A DNA stretch of 64,000 nucleotides from Streptomyces lydicus. Lineage in GTDB: Bacteria; Actinomycetota; Actinomycetes; Streptomycetales; Streptomycetaceae. The stretch covers positions 4,774,001-4,838,000 of the forward strand of contig NZ_RDTE01000003.1 of NCBI RefSeq assembly GCF_004125265.1, given 5' to 3'. Shown here piece by piece: positions 23,878-31,179 of this stretch; position 1 is the first letter of the stretch, and every line of letters begins with the position of its first letter. A model generated the notes under the pieces. The model saw only the letters and a program-made list of their open reading frames with translations, was not told the DNA's origin and did not search any database. The translations under genes were made by a program, and so were the position numbers.

Positions 23878-23905
23878 AAGGCCCAGGTCGTTGACCTGGG
23901 CCTCA
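23878..23905 (-). terminator. Element-supplied tRNA-Gly terminator
   Basis: A hairpin (AGGCCCAGGTC/GACCTGGGCCT type, about 23879-23903) directly after the tRNA 3' end on the minus strand. It resembles the original one at 1211-1237 but differs in several bases. The element thus restores both the tRNA 3' half and its terminator. Confidence 0.7.
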
Positions 23906-23907
23906 AC

Positions 23908-23953
23908 TATGGAGCGGGTGACGGGAATCGAACCCGCGCTCTGAGCTTGGGAA
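23908..23953. repeat. attR: 46-bp tRNA-Gly 3' half
   Basis: Exact copy of 1241-1286. It ends inside the anticodon loop, the common crossover zone of tRNA-directed tyrosine integrases. With the chromosomal 5' part (23954-23983) it makes the complete tRNA. Confidence 0.9.
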
Positions 23954-23983
23954 GCTCATGTTCTACCATTAAACTACACCCGC
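23910..23983 (-). tRNA. tRNA-Gly (anticodon CCC)
   Basis: 74 nt with encoded CCA. The acceptor GCGGGTG pairs with CACCCGC, the T arm carries GGTTCGATTCC, and the anticodon stem TGAGC/GCTCA closes a 7-nt loop TTCCCAA, giving CCC at positions 34-36. The 3' half belongs to the integrated element and the 5' half to the chromosome. All standard elements are present, so the gene should be functional. Confidence 0.95.
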
Positions 23984-24261
23984 GTAATTCCGCCTCGGGC
24001 TGAGGGCGGAACATCGTCGCACACTCTACCCCATTGCCGCCTCGCGGTGCATTTGGCGTGTCCGGATGCGGTGGGTGGGGGAGCGCGGGGGTGTTGGGGC
24101 TGGTGTGGCGGTCGTGGGGTGTGGGTGTTTTCCGGGTGGGATGCGGGTGCTCGGTGCGGGAGTTGGGGCGTACGGTGGGGGCTCGGAGTGCCGCGTGTGA
24201 GGGCGCCCAGTTCATCCCCTAATGTGGCTTTTGTTGTCCACGCAGTTGGGAGAGGGACTTG

Positions 24262-24420
24262 ATGGAGCGCACCGTCGTACGTTGTGCCGAGGGCCACGTG
24301 TTCAGCACCGCTTCGTTCCCGATGCAGACCACCGACCGGCTCGGCCCCGGACGGCTGTTGCGCTGCCCGCGCTGTGCTCGGCTGCGGCACTCGGTGCCCG
24401 TCGAGCACGCCAAGCGGTAG
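24262..24420 (+). CDS. 52-aa Cys-containing conserved-looking small protein
   Basis: ATG at 24262 after GAGAGGG. The sequence MERTVVRCAEGHVFSTASFP ends with LLRCPRCARLRHSVPVEHAK, giving one Cys-x-x-x-His and one CxxC, as in a short zinc-binding knuckle. A strong terminator follows before dcd. Small proteins of this type are common beside dcd-like genes in Streptomyces, from memory. Function unknown. Confidence 0.65.
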   Translation: MERTVVRCAEGHVFSTASFPMQTTDRLGPGRLLRCPRCARLRHSVPVEHAKR

Positions 24421-24477
24421 CGATCAAGAAGACAGGAAGAGCTGCGCCGCCCCCGTGAGCGGGGCGGCGGCAGAGCA

Positions 24478-24538
24478 AGCACGACGAGGAGTGGGCAGGG
24501 CCCGGCTTCCCAGGTGGGGAGCCGGGCCCTCGTCGTGC
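24478..24538 (+). terminator. Nested hairpin terminator before dcd
   Basis: Inner stem AGGGCCCGGCTTCCC with GGGAGCCGGGCCCT (24497-24511 and 24517-24530, one bulged base). An outer arm GCACGACGAG pairs with CTCGTCGTGC. GC-rich stem typical of Streptomyces terminators. Confidence 0.7.
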
Positions 24539-24572
24539 GGGGGCGGCCGGGCGGGCGCGTATCCTCGTCTGC

Positions 24573-25148
24573 GTGCTTCTCTCAGACAAGGACATCCGGG
24601 CCGAGATCGACGCTGGTCGGGTGCGCATCGACCCCTATGAAGAGTCGATGGTGCAGCCGTCCAGCATCGACGTGCGGCTCGACCGCTATTTCCGGGTGTT
24701 CGAGAATCACCGCTACCCGCACATCGACCCCGCCATCGAGCAGACCGACCTGACGCGCGAGGTCGTGCCCGAGGGCGATGAGGCGTTCATCCTGCACCCG
24801 GGTGAGTTCGTGCTGGCCTCGACGTACGAGGTCATCACGCTGCCCGATGACCTGGCGTCCCGGCTCGAGGGCAAGAGCTCGCTGGGGCGGCTGGGGCTGC
24901 TGACGCATTCGACCGCCGGGTTCATCGACCCGGGGTTCAGCGGGCACGTGACGCTGGAGCTGAGCAATGTCGCCACGCTGCCGATCAAGCTGTGGCCGGG
25001 CATGAAGATCGGGCAGCTGTGTATGTTCCGGCTGACCTCGCCGGCCGAGCACCCGTACGGCAGTGAGAAGTACGGCTCCCGCTACCAGGGGCAGCGCGGT
25101 CCGACGCCGTCCCGGTCGTTCAAGAACTTTCACCGGACGCAGGTATGA
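24573..25148 (+). CDS. dcd: dCTP deaminase
   Basis: 191 aa, GTG start at 24573 giving (M)LLSDKDIRAEIDAGRVRIDP. Family motifs: VQPSSIDVRLDRYFRVF, then ASRLEGKSSLGRLGLLTHST with the catalytic Ser-Arg region, and HVTLELSNVATLPIKLWPGM. The enzyme deaminates dCTP to dUTP (trimeric, dUTPase fold) in dTMP supply. The C-terminal GSRYQGQRGPTPSRSF is the lid region. It is followed by a phosphoribosyltransferase gene 84 bp downstream. Confidence 0.97.
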   Translation: MLLSDKDIRAEIDAGRVRIDPYEESMVQPSSIDVRLDRYFRVFENHRYPHIDPAIEQTDLTREVVPEGDEAFILHPGEFVLASTYEVITLPDDLASRLEGKSSLGRLGLLTHSTAGFIDPGFSGHVTLELSNVATLPIKLWPGMKIGQLCMFRLTSPAEHPYGSEKYGSRYQGQRGPTPSRSFKNFHRTQV

Positions 25149-25232
25149 CACAGCCGCTCCGGTGTGGGGGGCGCGCCCGACAGGGCGGGCGCGTGGCAGA
25201 GGGTGTGCACACGGAAGGTCTGAGAGAGATAC

Positions 25233-25730
25233 GTGAGTGACGTGCGGGAGAACCTGACGTACGAGCGGTTCGGTGGGGCGATCCGCGAGCTGGCGCAGAC
25301 GATCGCCGATGACGGGTACGAGCCCGATGTCGTGCTGTCGATCGCCCGGGGCGGGGTCTTTGTCGCGGGCGGTCTGGCGTACGCGTTGGACTGCAAGAAC
25401 ATCCACCTGGTGAATGTGGAGTTCTACACCGGGGTGGGGACCACGCTGGAGATGCCGGTCATGCTGGCGCCGGTGCCGAACGCGATCGACTTCTCGGAGA
25501 AGAAGGTGCTGATCGCCGATGACGTCGCCGACACCGGTAAGACGCTGAAGCTGGTGCACGACTTCTGCCAGGGGACCGTGGCCGAGGTCCGCAGTGCGGT
25601 GATCTACGAGAAGTCGCAGTCGCTGGTGAAGTGCGAGTACGTGTGGAAGCGCACGGACGACTGGATCAACTTCCCGTGGAGTGTCGAGCCGCCGGTGGTG
25701 CGGCGCGAGGGGCAGATTCTCGACGCCTGA
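25233..25730 (+). CDS. Purine-type phosphoribosyltransferase
   Basis: 165 aa, GTG at 25233. The PRPP-binding motif is KVLIADDVADTGKTLKLV, preceded by the PPi loop SIARGGVFVAGGLAYAL. The length and the Trp-rich end (ECVWKR-like YVWKRTDDWINFPW) match the hypoxanthine/xanthine phosphoribosyltransferase group found beside dcd in Streptomyces. It would convert a base plus PRPP to the 5'-nucleotide. The exact base is not clear. Confidence 0.9.
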   Translation: MSDVRENLTYERFGGAIRELAQTIADDGYEPDVVLSIARGGVFVAGGLAYALDCKNIHLVNVEFYTGVGTTLEMPVMLAPVPNAIDFSEKKVLIADDVADTGKTLKLVHDFCQGTVAEVRSAVIYEKSQSLVKCEYVWKRTDDWINFPWSVEPPVVRREGQILDA

Positions 25731-25986
25731 GGCGTTGGGCCGGCCCGGTCCTGCCTGAGCTGACCCGGCCGATCGCCGGGTGCTGACCCGGCCGGCGGCT
25801 GGGTGCTGCCCCAGCTGATTGCCGATCCGACCGGTCGCCGATTGCCGCCCCGCGTAAGGGAATTGGCCGTCTGGTGGCCCGGGTGTGCTGTCCTGTGCCG
25901 ATTCCGGCCAATTCCGTTCCGGGTGTTCCGCTGCCGGCTGCCTCCGCGTACAACCCGCGGTAACAGCAGACCGGAGGGGAGGCCCC

Positions 25987-27663
25987 ATGGGGCGTGCGAG
26001 ACGTGGCCAATGGGCGTTACGTGGGCAGTGGGCGTTACGTGGGCGGCGTGCGGGAGCGGGGTCCCGTACGGGAGACCGGGCGCGGGCGGGGTGCGGGCGG
26101 CGGCTGAGGGGCGGTGTGGTGGTCTCGGCCGCGGCGTGGGCCGTGGTGTTCTCCGGGGGCGTGGGCGGGGCGAGCGCCGCCACCGGCACGGCCACCGCCA
26201 CCCACACCGCAGCACGTTCGACGGCGGCAGGGGCCGCGGACGTCAAACCGTTGGCCCCGGAGCTGGAGAAGATCCGGGCGCGGGAGGCGGCCAGGCTCTA
26301 CGGGGATCCGGCCGAGCGGCCCCTCGGGGAGCGGAAGACCTCGTTGATCTCGCTGGGGGACAGTGAGATCTCGGGGGAGGGCGTCGGGACGTACGAGCCG
26401 GGCACGGACGGGCCGGCGAACTGGTGTCACCGGTCGCCGGACGCGGCGATCCACCGGACCGGTATCGCGGCGGATGTGACGTACAACGCCGCCTGCTCGG
26501 GCGCGGGCACCGGCAACATCGTGATCGGCGGCAGCAAGCAGTACGCCGATGAGCTGGTGCAGAGTGACGCGCTCGCCGTCGCGGCCCGTAACACCCGGCT
26601 GAAGATGGTGCTGCTGGTCGCCGGCGCCAATGACGATCTGCAGTTCGGGCCGGTGATGACCGACTGCGTGGTGCGCTGGTTCACGCTGCAGGGCGCCTGT
26701 GAGCCGAAGTACCAGCCGGGCTGGCAGGCGCGGGTCGACGGGCTGGTGCCGAAGGTCGAGCGGACGGTCGGCGATCTGCGGACCGTGATGCGGGACGCGG
26801 GGTACGCGGACGGCGACTACCGGCTCGTGGTGATGTCGTATCCGAGCCCGATCGGGCCGGATGTCGAGGACAACCCGCACTACCCGGGGAAGCTGCCGGG
26901 CGGGTGCACGGGCTACACCTCCGACGCGGGCTGGGCGCGCAATGCCGCCGTTCCGGCCTTCGAGAAGGGGATGCGGAAGGCCGCGCTGAACGCGGGGGCG
27001 AGCTACCTCGACGCCTCGCGGCTCTTCAACGGGCACGAGGTGTGCATGGAGGACACCTGGGCCCGCGGGCTGTATGTGAATCTCACCAACCCCATTCCGC
27101 CGGACTCGAATTCGGTGCGGCAGTCGTTCCACCCCAACGTCCGCGGGCACGGGGCCTTCGCCTCGTGTCTGACCCAGCTGTACGCCACGGAGCTGCGCGA
27201 GGCCTCCTGCGCCGATCCCGCGAGCACCGGGCAGCCCAAGCTGTACGCGGGGGCCTGGGACGAGAGGTACCGGCCGCTGCGGAACGCCGGTACGGGCAGC
27301 TGTGTGGACGCGACCGGCGGAGCCAGCCGTAACGGGACGGCCGTCGGCGGCTGGGACTGCCACGGGCAGCGCAACCAGGACTGGTGGTACGACGGGGAGC
27401 AGCGGTCGGTGCACGTGGGGCTGACGCAGGACCGGTGCCTGGACGTGCCGGGCGCGCAGTACCGGGCCGGGGCCGGGCTGGTGCTGTGGAACTGCTCGGG
27501 CGCGGCCAACCAGCAGTTCGTACGGGACGGTGGCGGCACGATCCGGCCCGCCGCCGCGCCCTCGCTCTGCCTGACGCTGGGCGCGGCCAAGGAAGCGCTG
27601 CGGTTGCAGGGGTGCGACGGGTCGGCGGGGCAGCGGTTCGTACAGGGGGATGCAGGGTCCTGA
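25987..27663 (+). CDS. Secreted SGNH/GDSL hydrolase with ricin-type lectin domain
   Basis: 558 aa from the ATG at 25987 (GGAGGGGAGG upstream). A Tat/Sec-like N-terminus with many Arg is followed by a hydrophobic VVVSAAAWAVVFSGGVGGAS. The SGNH domain shows SLISLGDSEISGEG (catalytic Ser), VLLVAGANDDLQ (block III Asn) and SFHPNVRGHGA (catalytic His). Residues ~430-558 are a beta-trefoil with NQDWWYDG, NQQFVRDG and GQRFVQ repeats, likely carbohydrate binding. The signal region carries a tandem GQWALR repeat. It is probably an extracellular esterase or lipase. Confidence 0.88.
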   Translation: MGRARRGQWALRGQWALRGRRAGAGSRTGDRARAGCGRRLRGGVVVSAAAWAVVFSGGVGGASAATGTATATHTAARSTAAGAADVKPLAPELEKIRAREAARLYGDPAERPLGERKTSLISLGDSEISGEGVGTYEPGTDGPANWCHRSPDAAIHRTGIAADVTYNAACSGAGTGNIVIGGSKQYADELVQSDALAVAARNTRLKMVLLVAGANDDLQFGPVMTDCVVRWFTLQGACEPKYQPGWQARVDGLVPKVERTVGDLRTVMRDAGYADGDYRLVVMSYPSPIGPDVEDNPHYPGKLPGGCTGYTSDAGWARNAAVPAFEKGMRKAALNAGASYLDASRLFNGHEVCMEDTWARGLYVNLTNPIPPDSNSVRQSFHPNVRGHGAFASCLTQLYATELREASCADPASTGQPKLYAGAWDERYRPLRNAGTGSCVDATGGASRNGTAVGGWDCHGQRNQDWWYDGEQRSVHVGLTQDRCLDVPGAQYRAGAGLVLWNCSGAANQQFVRDGGGTIRPAAAPSLCLTLGAAKEALRLQGCDGSAGQRFVQGDAGS

Positions 27664-27809
27664 GAGGGCCTGAGAGGGCCTGAGAGGGCCTGAGGAGGCC
27701 TTAGGGGAGGGACCCGGAGGAGGCTGAGGGCCCGGAGGAGGCTGAGGGCCCGGAGAGGCCTGAGGGCCCCGGAGAGGCTGAGGGCCCCCGGAGAGGCCTG
27801 AGGGAGCCT
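27661..27809. repeat. Degenerate G-rich tandem repeats after the SGNH gene
   Basis: CTGAGAGGGC-type units repeat three times exactly at the stop codon, then variants of CCCGGAGAGGCTGAGGG continue for ~150 bp. Purine-rich on the plus strand. Probably slipped-strand expansion in a non-coding tail. Confidence 0.75.
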
Positions 27810-27827
27810 GACCGCCTCACCGCCCGT

Positions 27828-27880
27828 ACGGCAAGGGGCCCGCTCCGGAGCCTGGTGCTCCGGGGCGGGCCCCTTGCCGT
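27828..27880. terminator. Strong bidirectional terminator
   Basis: Stem of more than 20 bp (27828-27851 with 27857-27880, two small mismatches) and a 5-nt loop. It lies between the convergent SGNH (+) and Yip1-like (-) genes and can serve both. Confidence 0.8.
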
Positions 27881-27894
27881 GGCCGGGTACGGCT

Positions 27895-28866
27895 TTACAG
27901 GGTGCCGAGCTTCAGCAGGGCGAGCAGCGCGATCAGCTGGATCGACGAGGCGCCGAGGGCCTTGGGCCACGGCAGGTCGTGCGTCTTGCTGACCATGGAG
28001 GTCAGCAGGTAGCCGCCGGCGAGCCAGGTCAGCCAGCCCAGGACCTGGACCAGGGTGCTGTCACCGCCGAGGAACATCGCGAACAGCAGCCGGGGCGCGT
28101 CCGAGATCGCCATGATCAGCATGGCCAGGCCGATGGTCGGCTGCCAGGGGCCGTCGCCGCCGAGCTGGCGGGCGAGGGTGTGGGTGACCGCGCCCAGGAT
28201 CAGGCTGCCGACGATGAACATCACGGCAGTGATCGCGACCCACGGGATGCTGTTGGAGAGGGTGGCGTTCAGCACATCCTCGCGGGCCTTGTCGAAGCCG
28301 AAGACCGCGAGCAGGCCGTAGACGAAGGCGACGATCAGTGCCGGGGCCCACACCGCGTGGTCACGCATCTGCCAGAACGTGGCATCGGGGCGCAGCACGA
28401 TGCCGGACAGCAGTTGCTTCCAGTGCAGCCGGGGGCCGGCCGGCGGCGCGGTGGCCTGGCCGGCGCGGTAGGTGCCGCCGTCCGCGTACGCGCCGTCGGC
28501 GCCGTTGTCGTACCCGCCCTGGGGCGGGCCGTAGGCGTCCGGGGCGTCACCGACGCTGAACTGCTGTGTGTGGCCCGGGTTGTTGTCGTTCGTGTACGGC
28601 GCGTAGGCCTGCTGCGGGGCCGGGTAACCGCCGTCGCCGAAGTACTCGGGCTCATCGTGCTGCCCGTGCGGCTGTGGCTGCCCCTGCGGCCCGCCGTACT
28701 GCTGCGGTGCCCGCTGCGGTGCCTGCTGCCACTGCCCGTGCGGCGGCGGAGGCTGCTGCCCGTACGGCGCTTGCTGCCCGTACGGTGCCTGCTGCCCCTG
28801 GTGTCCCTGCTGTCCGTTCTGCGCGGGACGGGTGTCCCGTCCGCGACCCATCCTGAATCCAGCCAC
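27895..28866 (-). CDS. Yip1-domain membrane protein with Gln/Pro/Gly-rich N-terminus
   Basis: 323 aa from the GTG at 28866 ((M)AGFRMGRGRD); the ATG at 28851 is an alternative. Residues ~10-130 are low-complexity, rich in Q, G, P and Y, with APYGQQAPYGQQ repeats. Five hydrophobic segments follow from ~165 (ALIVAFVYGLLAVFGF, WVAITAVMFIVGSLILGAV, LAMLIMAISDAPRLLFAM and others), as in the Yip1 family. The job of bacterial members is not known. Confidence 0.8.
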   Translation of the reverse strand: MAGFRMGRGRDTRPAQNGQQGHQGQQAPYGQQAPYGQQPPPPHGQWQQAPQRAPQQYGGPQGQPQPHGQHDEPEYFGDGGYPAPQQAYAPYTNDNNPGHTQQFSVGDAPDAYGPPQGGYDNGADGAYADGGTYRAGQATAPPAGPRLHWKQLLSGIVLRPDATFWQMRDHAVWAPALIVAFVYGLLAVFGFDKAREDVLNATLSNSIPWVAITAVMFIVGSLILGAVTHTLARQLGGDGPWQPTIGLAMLIMAISDAPRLLFAMFLGGDSTLVQVLGWLTWLAGGYLLTSMVSKTHDLPWPKALGASSIQLIALLALLKLGTL

Positions 28867-29006
28867 ATAGTCGAAAGTACCTGGTCTGCGGGGATGGGGT
28901 GGCCGGGCAGGGGGAACGGGCGCGGGTTTGCATCTGAGCTGTGACATCCCTTAAGGGGTGTCACCCCGGTCTCCAGGAGCCCGCGGCGCCCGGCACCGCA
29001 CGCCTC

Positions 29007-29570
29007 TTAAGGGGTTCCCCGAGGGGACCGCTGCCCCGGGACCGGGGTCCAGCGGAGGGTGAGGTCCGGAAGGTTCTCCATGTTGGCGCTGCCGTCGTCG
29101 ACGGCCACCACCCGGAAACCGTGGTGGGCGTAGAACGCCCTTGCACCGGTGTTGAGTTGGAAGACGTGCAGATACAGGCCGCCGGGGCGGTGCCGCCGGG
29201 CCGCGTCGAGGAGGAGGGTGCCGATGCCGCGCCGGCGGACGTCCGGGCGGAGGTAGAGCTGGTCGAGCAGGTCGCCCTGTACGGCCGCATAGCCCAGGAG
29301 CTCGGGGCCACGGGTGGCGACGAAGGTGTGACACTGCGGCAGCACGATCTCCCGGATCCAGCGGGTGACCTCGTCGTGGGTACGGCGCTGGGGCGGCAGG
29401 TAGGGCATGGTGGCCTGCCGTGACGCCTGGTGCACGGCGGCGATCGCGGGGGCGTCGGTGGGGAGGGCGAGCCGGACCGTGACGGGCGGGGCGGGCGGTG
29501 TCCCGCCCGGTGCGGGGCGCACCCAGGCGCCCGGGTCGTCAGCCGTGTCCCTGCCCGTGTCTGTGTTCAT
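29007..29570 (-). CDS. GNAT-family N-acetyltransferase
   Basis: 187 aa from the ATG at 29570; the ribosome site is weak, so the start is uncertain within ~20 codons. The GNAT core begins near residue 30 (VTVRLALPTDAPAIAAVHQA). The acetyl-CoA loop is LRPDVRRRGIGTLLLDAARR, followed by LHVFQLNTGARAFYAHHGF. The acceptor substrate is unknown. The first ~28 residues are Pro/Thr-rich and probably disordered. Confidence 0.85.
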   Translation of the reverse strand: MNTDTGRDTADDPGAWVRPAPGGTPPAPPVTVRLALPTDAPAIAAVHQASRQATMPYLPPQRRTHDEVTRWIREIVLPQCHTFVATRGPELLGYAAVQGDLLDQLYLRPDVRRRGIGTLLLDAARRHRPGGLYLHVFQLNTGARAFYAHHGFRVVAVDDGSANMENLPDLTLRWTPVPGQRSPRGTP

Positions 29571-29642
29571 GGCGTCATGCTCGGATGCGTCCCGGCGCCG
29601 GGCAACTGCATTAGCCACCGGCCACAATCTGCTGGCGGTCCG

Positions 29643-30965
29643 TCAGGAAGCCGTGAAGTCCGCCGTGGTGAAGGAGAGGACGGGTCGCGCGGTGAGGCCT
29701 GACGGGCCGCCGGGGAGGACCGTCACCCTGTCGTGGGTGCGGCCGCGCCGGGTGAACAGCACGAGGTCAGCGCGGTGGTCGCCGTCGAAGTCGGTGAGGG
29801 CGAGAACCGTGGAGTACGGGCGCCCGGCACCGGGGAGGCGGGGCACGGACAGGCGGCGGGCGGTGGCGGAGAGCCCGGTCGCGGTGCCGCTCAGCAGAGC
29901 CGGGCGGGTGCCGCCGATCACAAGATCCGGGTGGCCGTCGTCGTCCACATCGGCGGCGGCGAGGGTGGGAACCCCGCCGGTATCCGTATGGATCCGGCCG
30001 GGGCGGCCGCCGACGGACAGCTCGCCGCCGGTGTCGGCGGTGACGGAGGTCACCCCCCGCCCGGTCCCGGCGAAGCGTCCGAAGGCCGTGGCGTAGCCGG
30101 GCGGGTAGGCGGCCGGGCCGGCCTTGAGAGGGCCCTTGGGGCCGCCGAGGGCGAGGCGGCTGCGGGCACGGCGGCCGGGGGCGGCGGAGCGTACGAGGAG
30201 GTCGTCGGCGCCGTCGTGGTCGATGTCGGTGGACGGCGCGAGGGGCCCGGCGGCGGCCAGGGCGGTGCCGGGGACGGGGAGCGGGGCGCCGGCCGCCGCG
30301 GGGGCGCCGGTGCGGGCGAAGGGGCCCTTCAGGTAGCTGATCCGGGGTCCGGAGGCGGTGACGGCCAGGTCGGCTGCGCCATCGCCGTCGAAGTCGCCGC
30401 AGACCGGCTGGTCGGGCCATTCGTTGCCGAACCGCGCCCGGTCGGGGATGCGGAGCTGCACGGCGCGGGCGGCGCCGAGGCCCCGGGGCGAGCCGAAGAG
30501 CAGCTGGACGGGGACGGGCGGGCGGCCCACGCCGTCGTAGGGCGGGTCGGTGGTGACCACGAGATCGCTGAAGCCGTCCCGGTCGAGGTCGCAGACGGTC
30601 TCGGCGTCGAAGGCGGCGGGGACGGCCCGGCCGGTGCGGGCGGCGTTGCGGGCCGGGGTGAGCAATTCCCGGGTGGCCGGGGCGAGTCCGTGCGCGGAGC
30701 CGTAGAGGATGCCGATGCCCGGGTCGTCGTCGCGGCCGCGAGAGGGGGCGAGCAGGCTGTCGAGGACGAGATCGGGGTGGCCGTCGCCGTTGAAGTCGCC
30801 GGCTGTCTTGCTGCCCCGGCCGGCCGGGACGGGGCGCGCGGACGGCAGCGACGAGGCGCGGTGAGGGGCGGTGCGGTGTGTGCCGCCGGAGGGGGAGAGC
30901 AGGCCGCAGGAGCCGAGAAGGAGGGCCAGCCCGAGCCCCGCCGCCGTGGCGATCCGTCTGCGCAT
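29643..30965 (-). CDS. FG-GAP/VCBS-repeat lipoprotein
   Basis: 440 aa, ATG at 30965. A short lipoprotein signal precedes the lipobox LLLGSCG near residue 20. Then come several FG-GAP/VCBS calcium-binding blades: GDFNGDGHPDLVLDS, CDLDRDGFSDLVVTT, GDFDGDGAADLAVTA, DIDHDGADDLLVRS, DVDDDGHPDLVIGG and DFDGDHRADLVLFT. These build an integrin-like beta-propeller on the outer face of the membrane. No enzymatic domain is attached; binding or adhesion is the usual guess. Confidence 0.85.
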   Translation of the reverse strand: MRRRIATAAGLGLALLLGSCGLLSPSGGTHRTAPHRASSLPSARPVPAGRGSKTAGDFNGDGHPDLVLDSLLAPSRGRDDDPGIGILYGSAHGLAPATRELLTPARNAARTGRAVPAAFDAETVCDLDRDGFSDLVVTTDPPYDGVGRPPVPVQLLFGSPRGLGAARAVQLRIPDRARFGNEWPDQPVCGDFDGDGAADLAVTASGPRISYLKGPFARTGAPAAAGAPLPVPGTALAAAGPLAPSTDIDHDGADDLLVRSAAPGRRARSRLALGGPKGPLKAGPAAYPPGYATAFGRFAGTGRGVTSVTADTGGELSVGGRPGRIHTDTGGVPTLAAADVDDDGHPDLVIGGTRPALLSGTATGLSATARRLSVPRLPGAGRPYSTVLALTDFDGDHRADLVLFTRRGRTHDRVTVLPGGPSGLTARPVLSFTTADFTAS

Positions 30966-31109
30966 CGCGTTCCCACCCCGCCCGTACCGCTGTGTCGTGT
31001 TGTCGTCCGGCCCCGGGGTGCCCGGGTGCCGCCGTCCTGCCGTCCGCGGCCCGGGGTGATCCGGATGCCGCCGTCCTGCCCTGCCCGTCCGCGCCCGCGG
31101 TACGGAACC

Positions 31110-31151
31110 GCCGACGGCCGGCCCCGTGTGATCAGGGGACCGGCCGTCGGC
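31110..31151 (-). terminator. Terminator of the Fe-S oxidoreductase gene
   Basis: GCCGACGGCCGGCCCC pairs with GGGG-A-CCGGCCGTCGGC (31110-31125 with 31135-31151; one bulge), 29 bp downstream of the minus-strand stop. Confidence 0.65.
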
Positions 31152-31179
31152 CAACGCGCTGGTGCGCGCCGTTACTTCG

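Larger units (their letters stand above)
1241..23953. mobile_element. Integrative mobilizable element in tRNA-Gly(CCC), about 22.7 kb
   Basis: The boundaries are two exact 46-bp copies of the tRNA-Gly 3' half (1241-1286 and 23908-23953). Inside are a tyrosine integrase, an excisionase-like protein, an XRE regulator, a DnaB-like helicase, DUF2637, MobC-like and relaxase genes, and cargo. No FtsK/SpoIIIE-type TraB gene and no T4SS component is visible, so self-transfer is not supported; mobilization by a helper element is the simpler reading. Part of the left end is visibly less GC-rich (about 57% in the line at 4201-4260). An IS481-type element and an integrase remnant inside it show later rearrangement. 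Confidence 0.85.
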
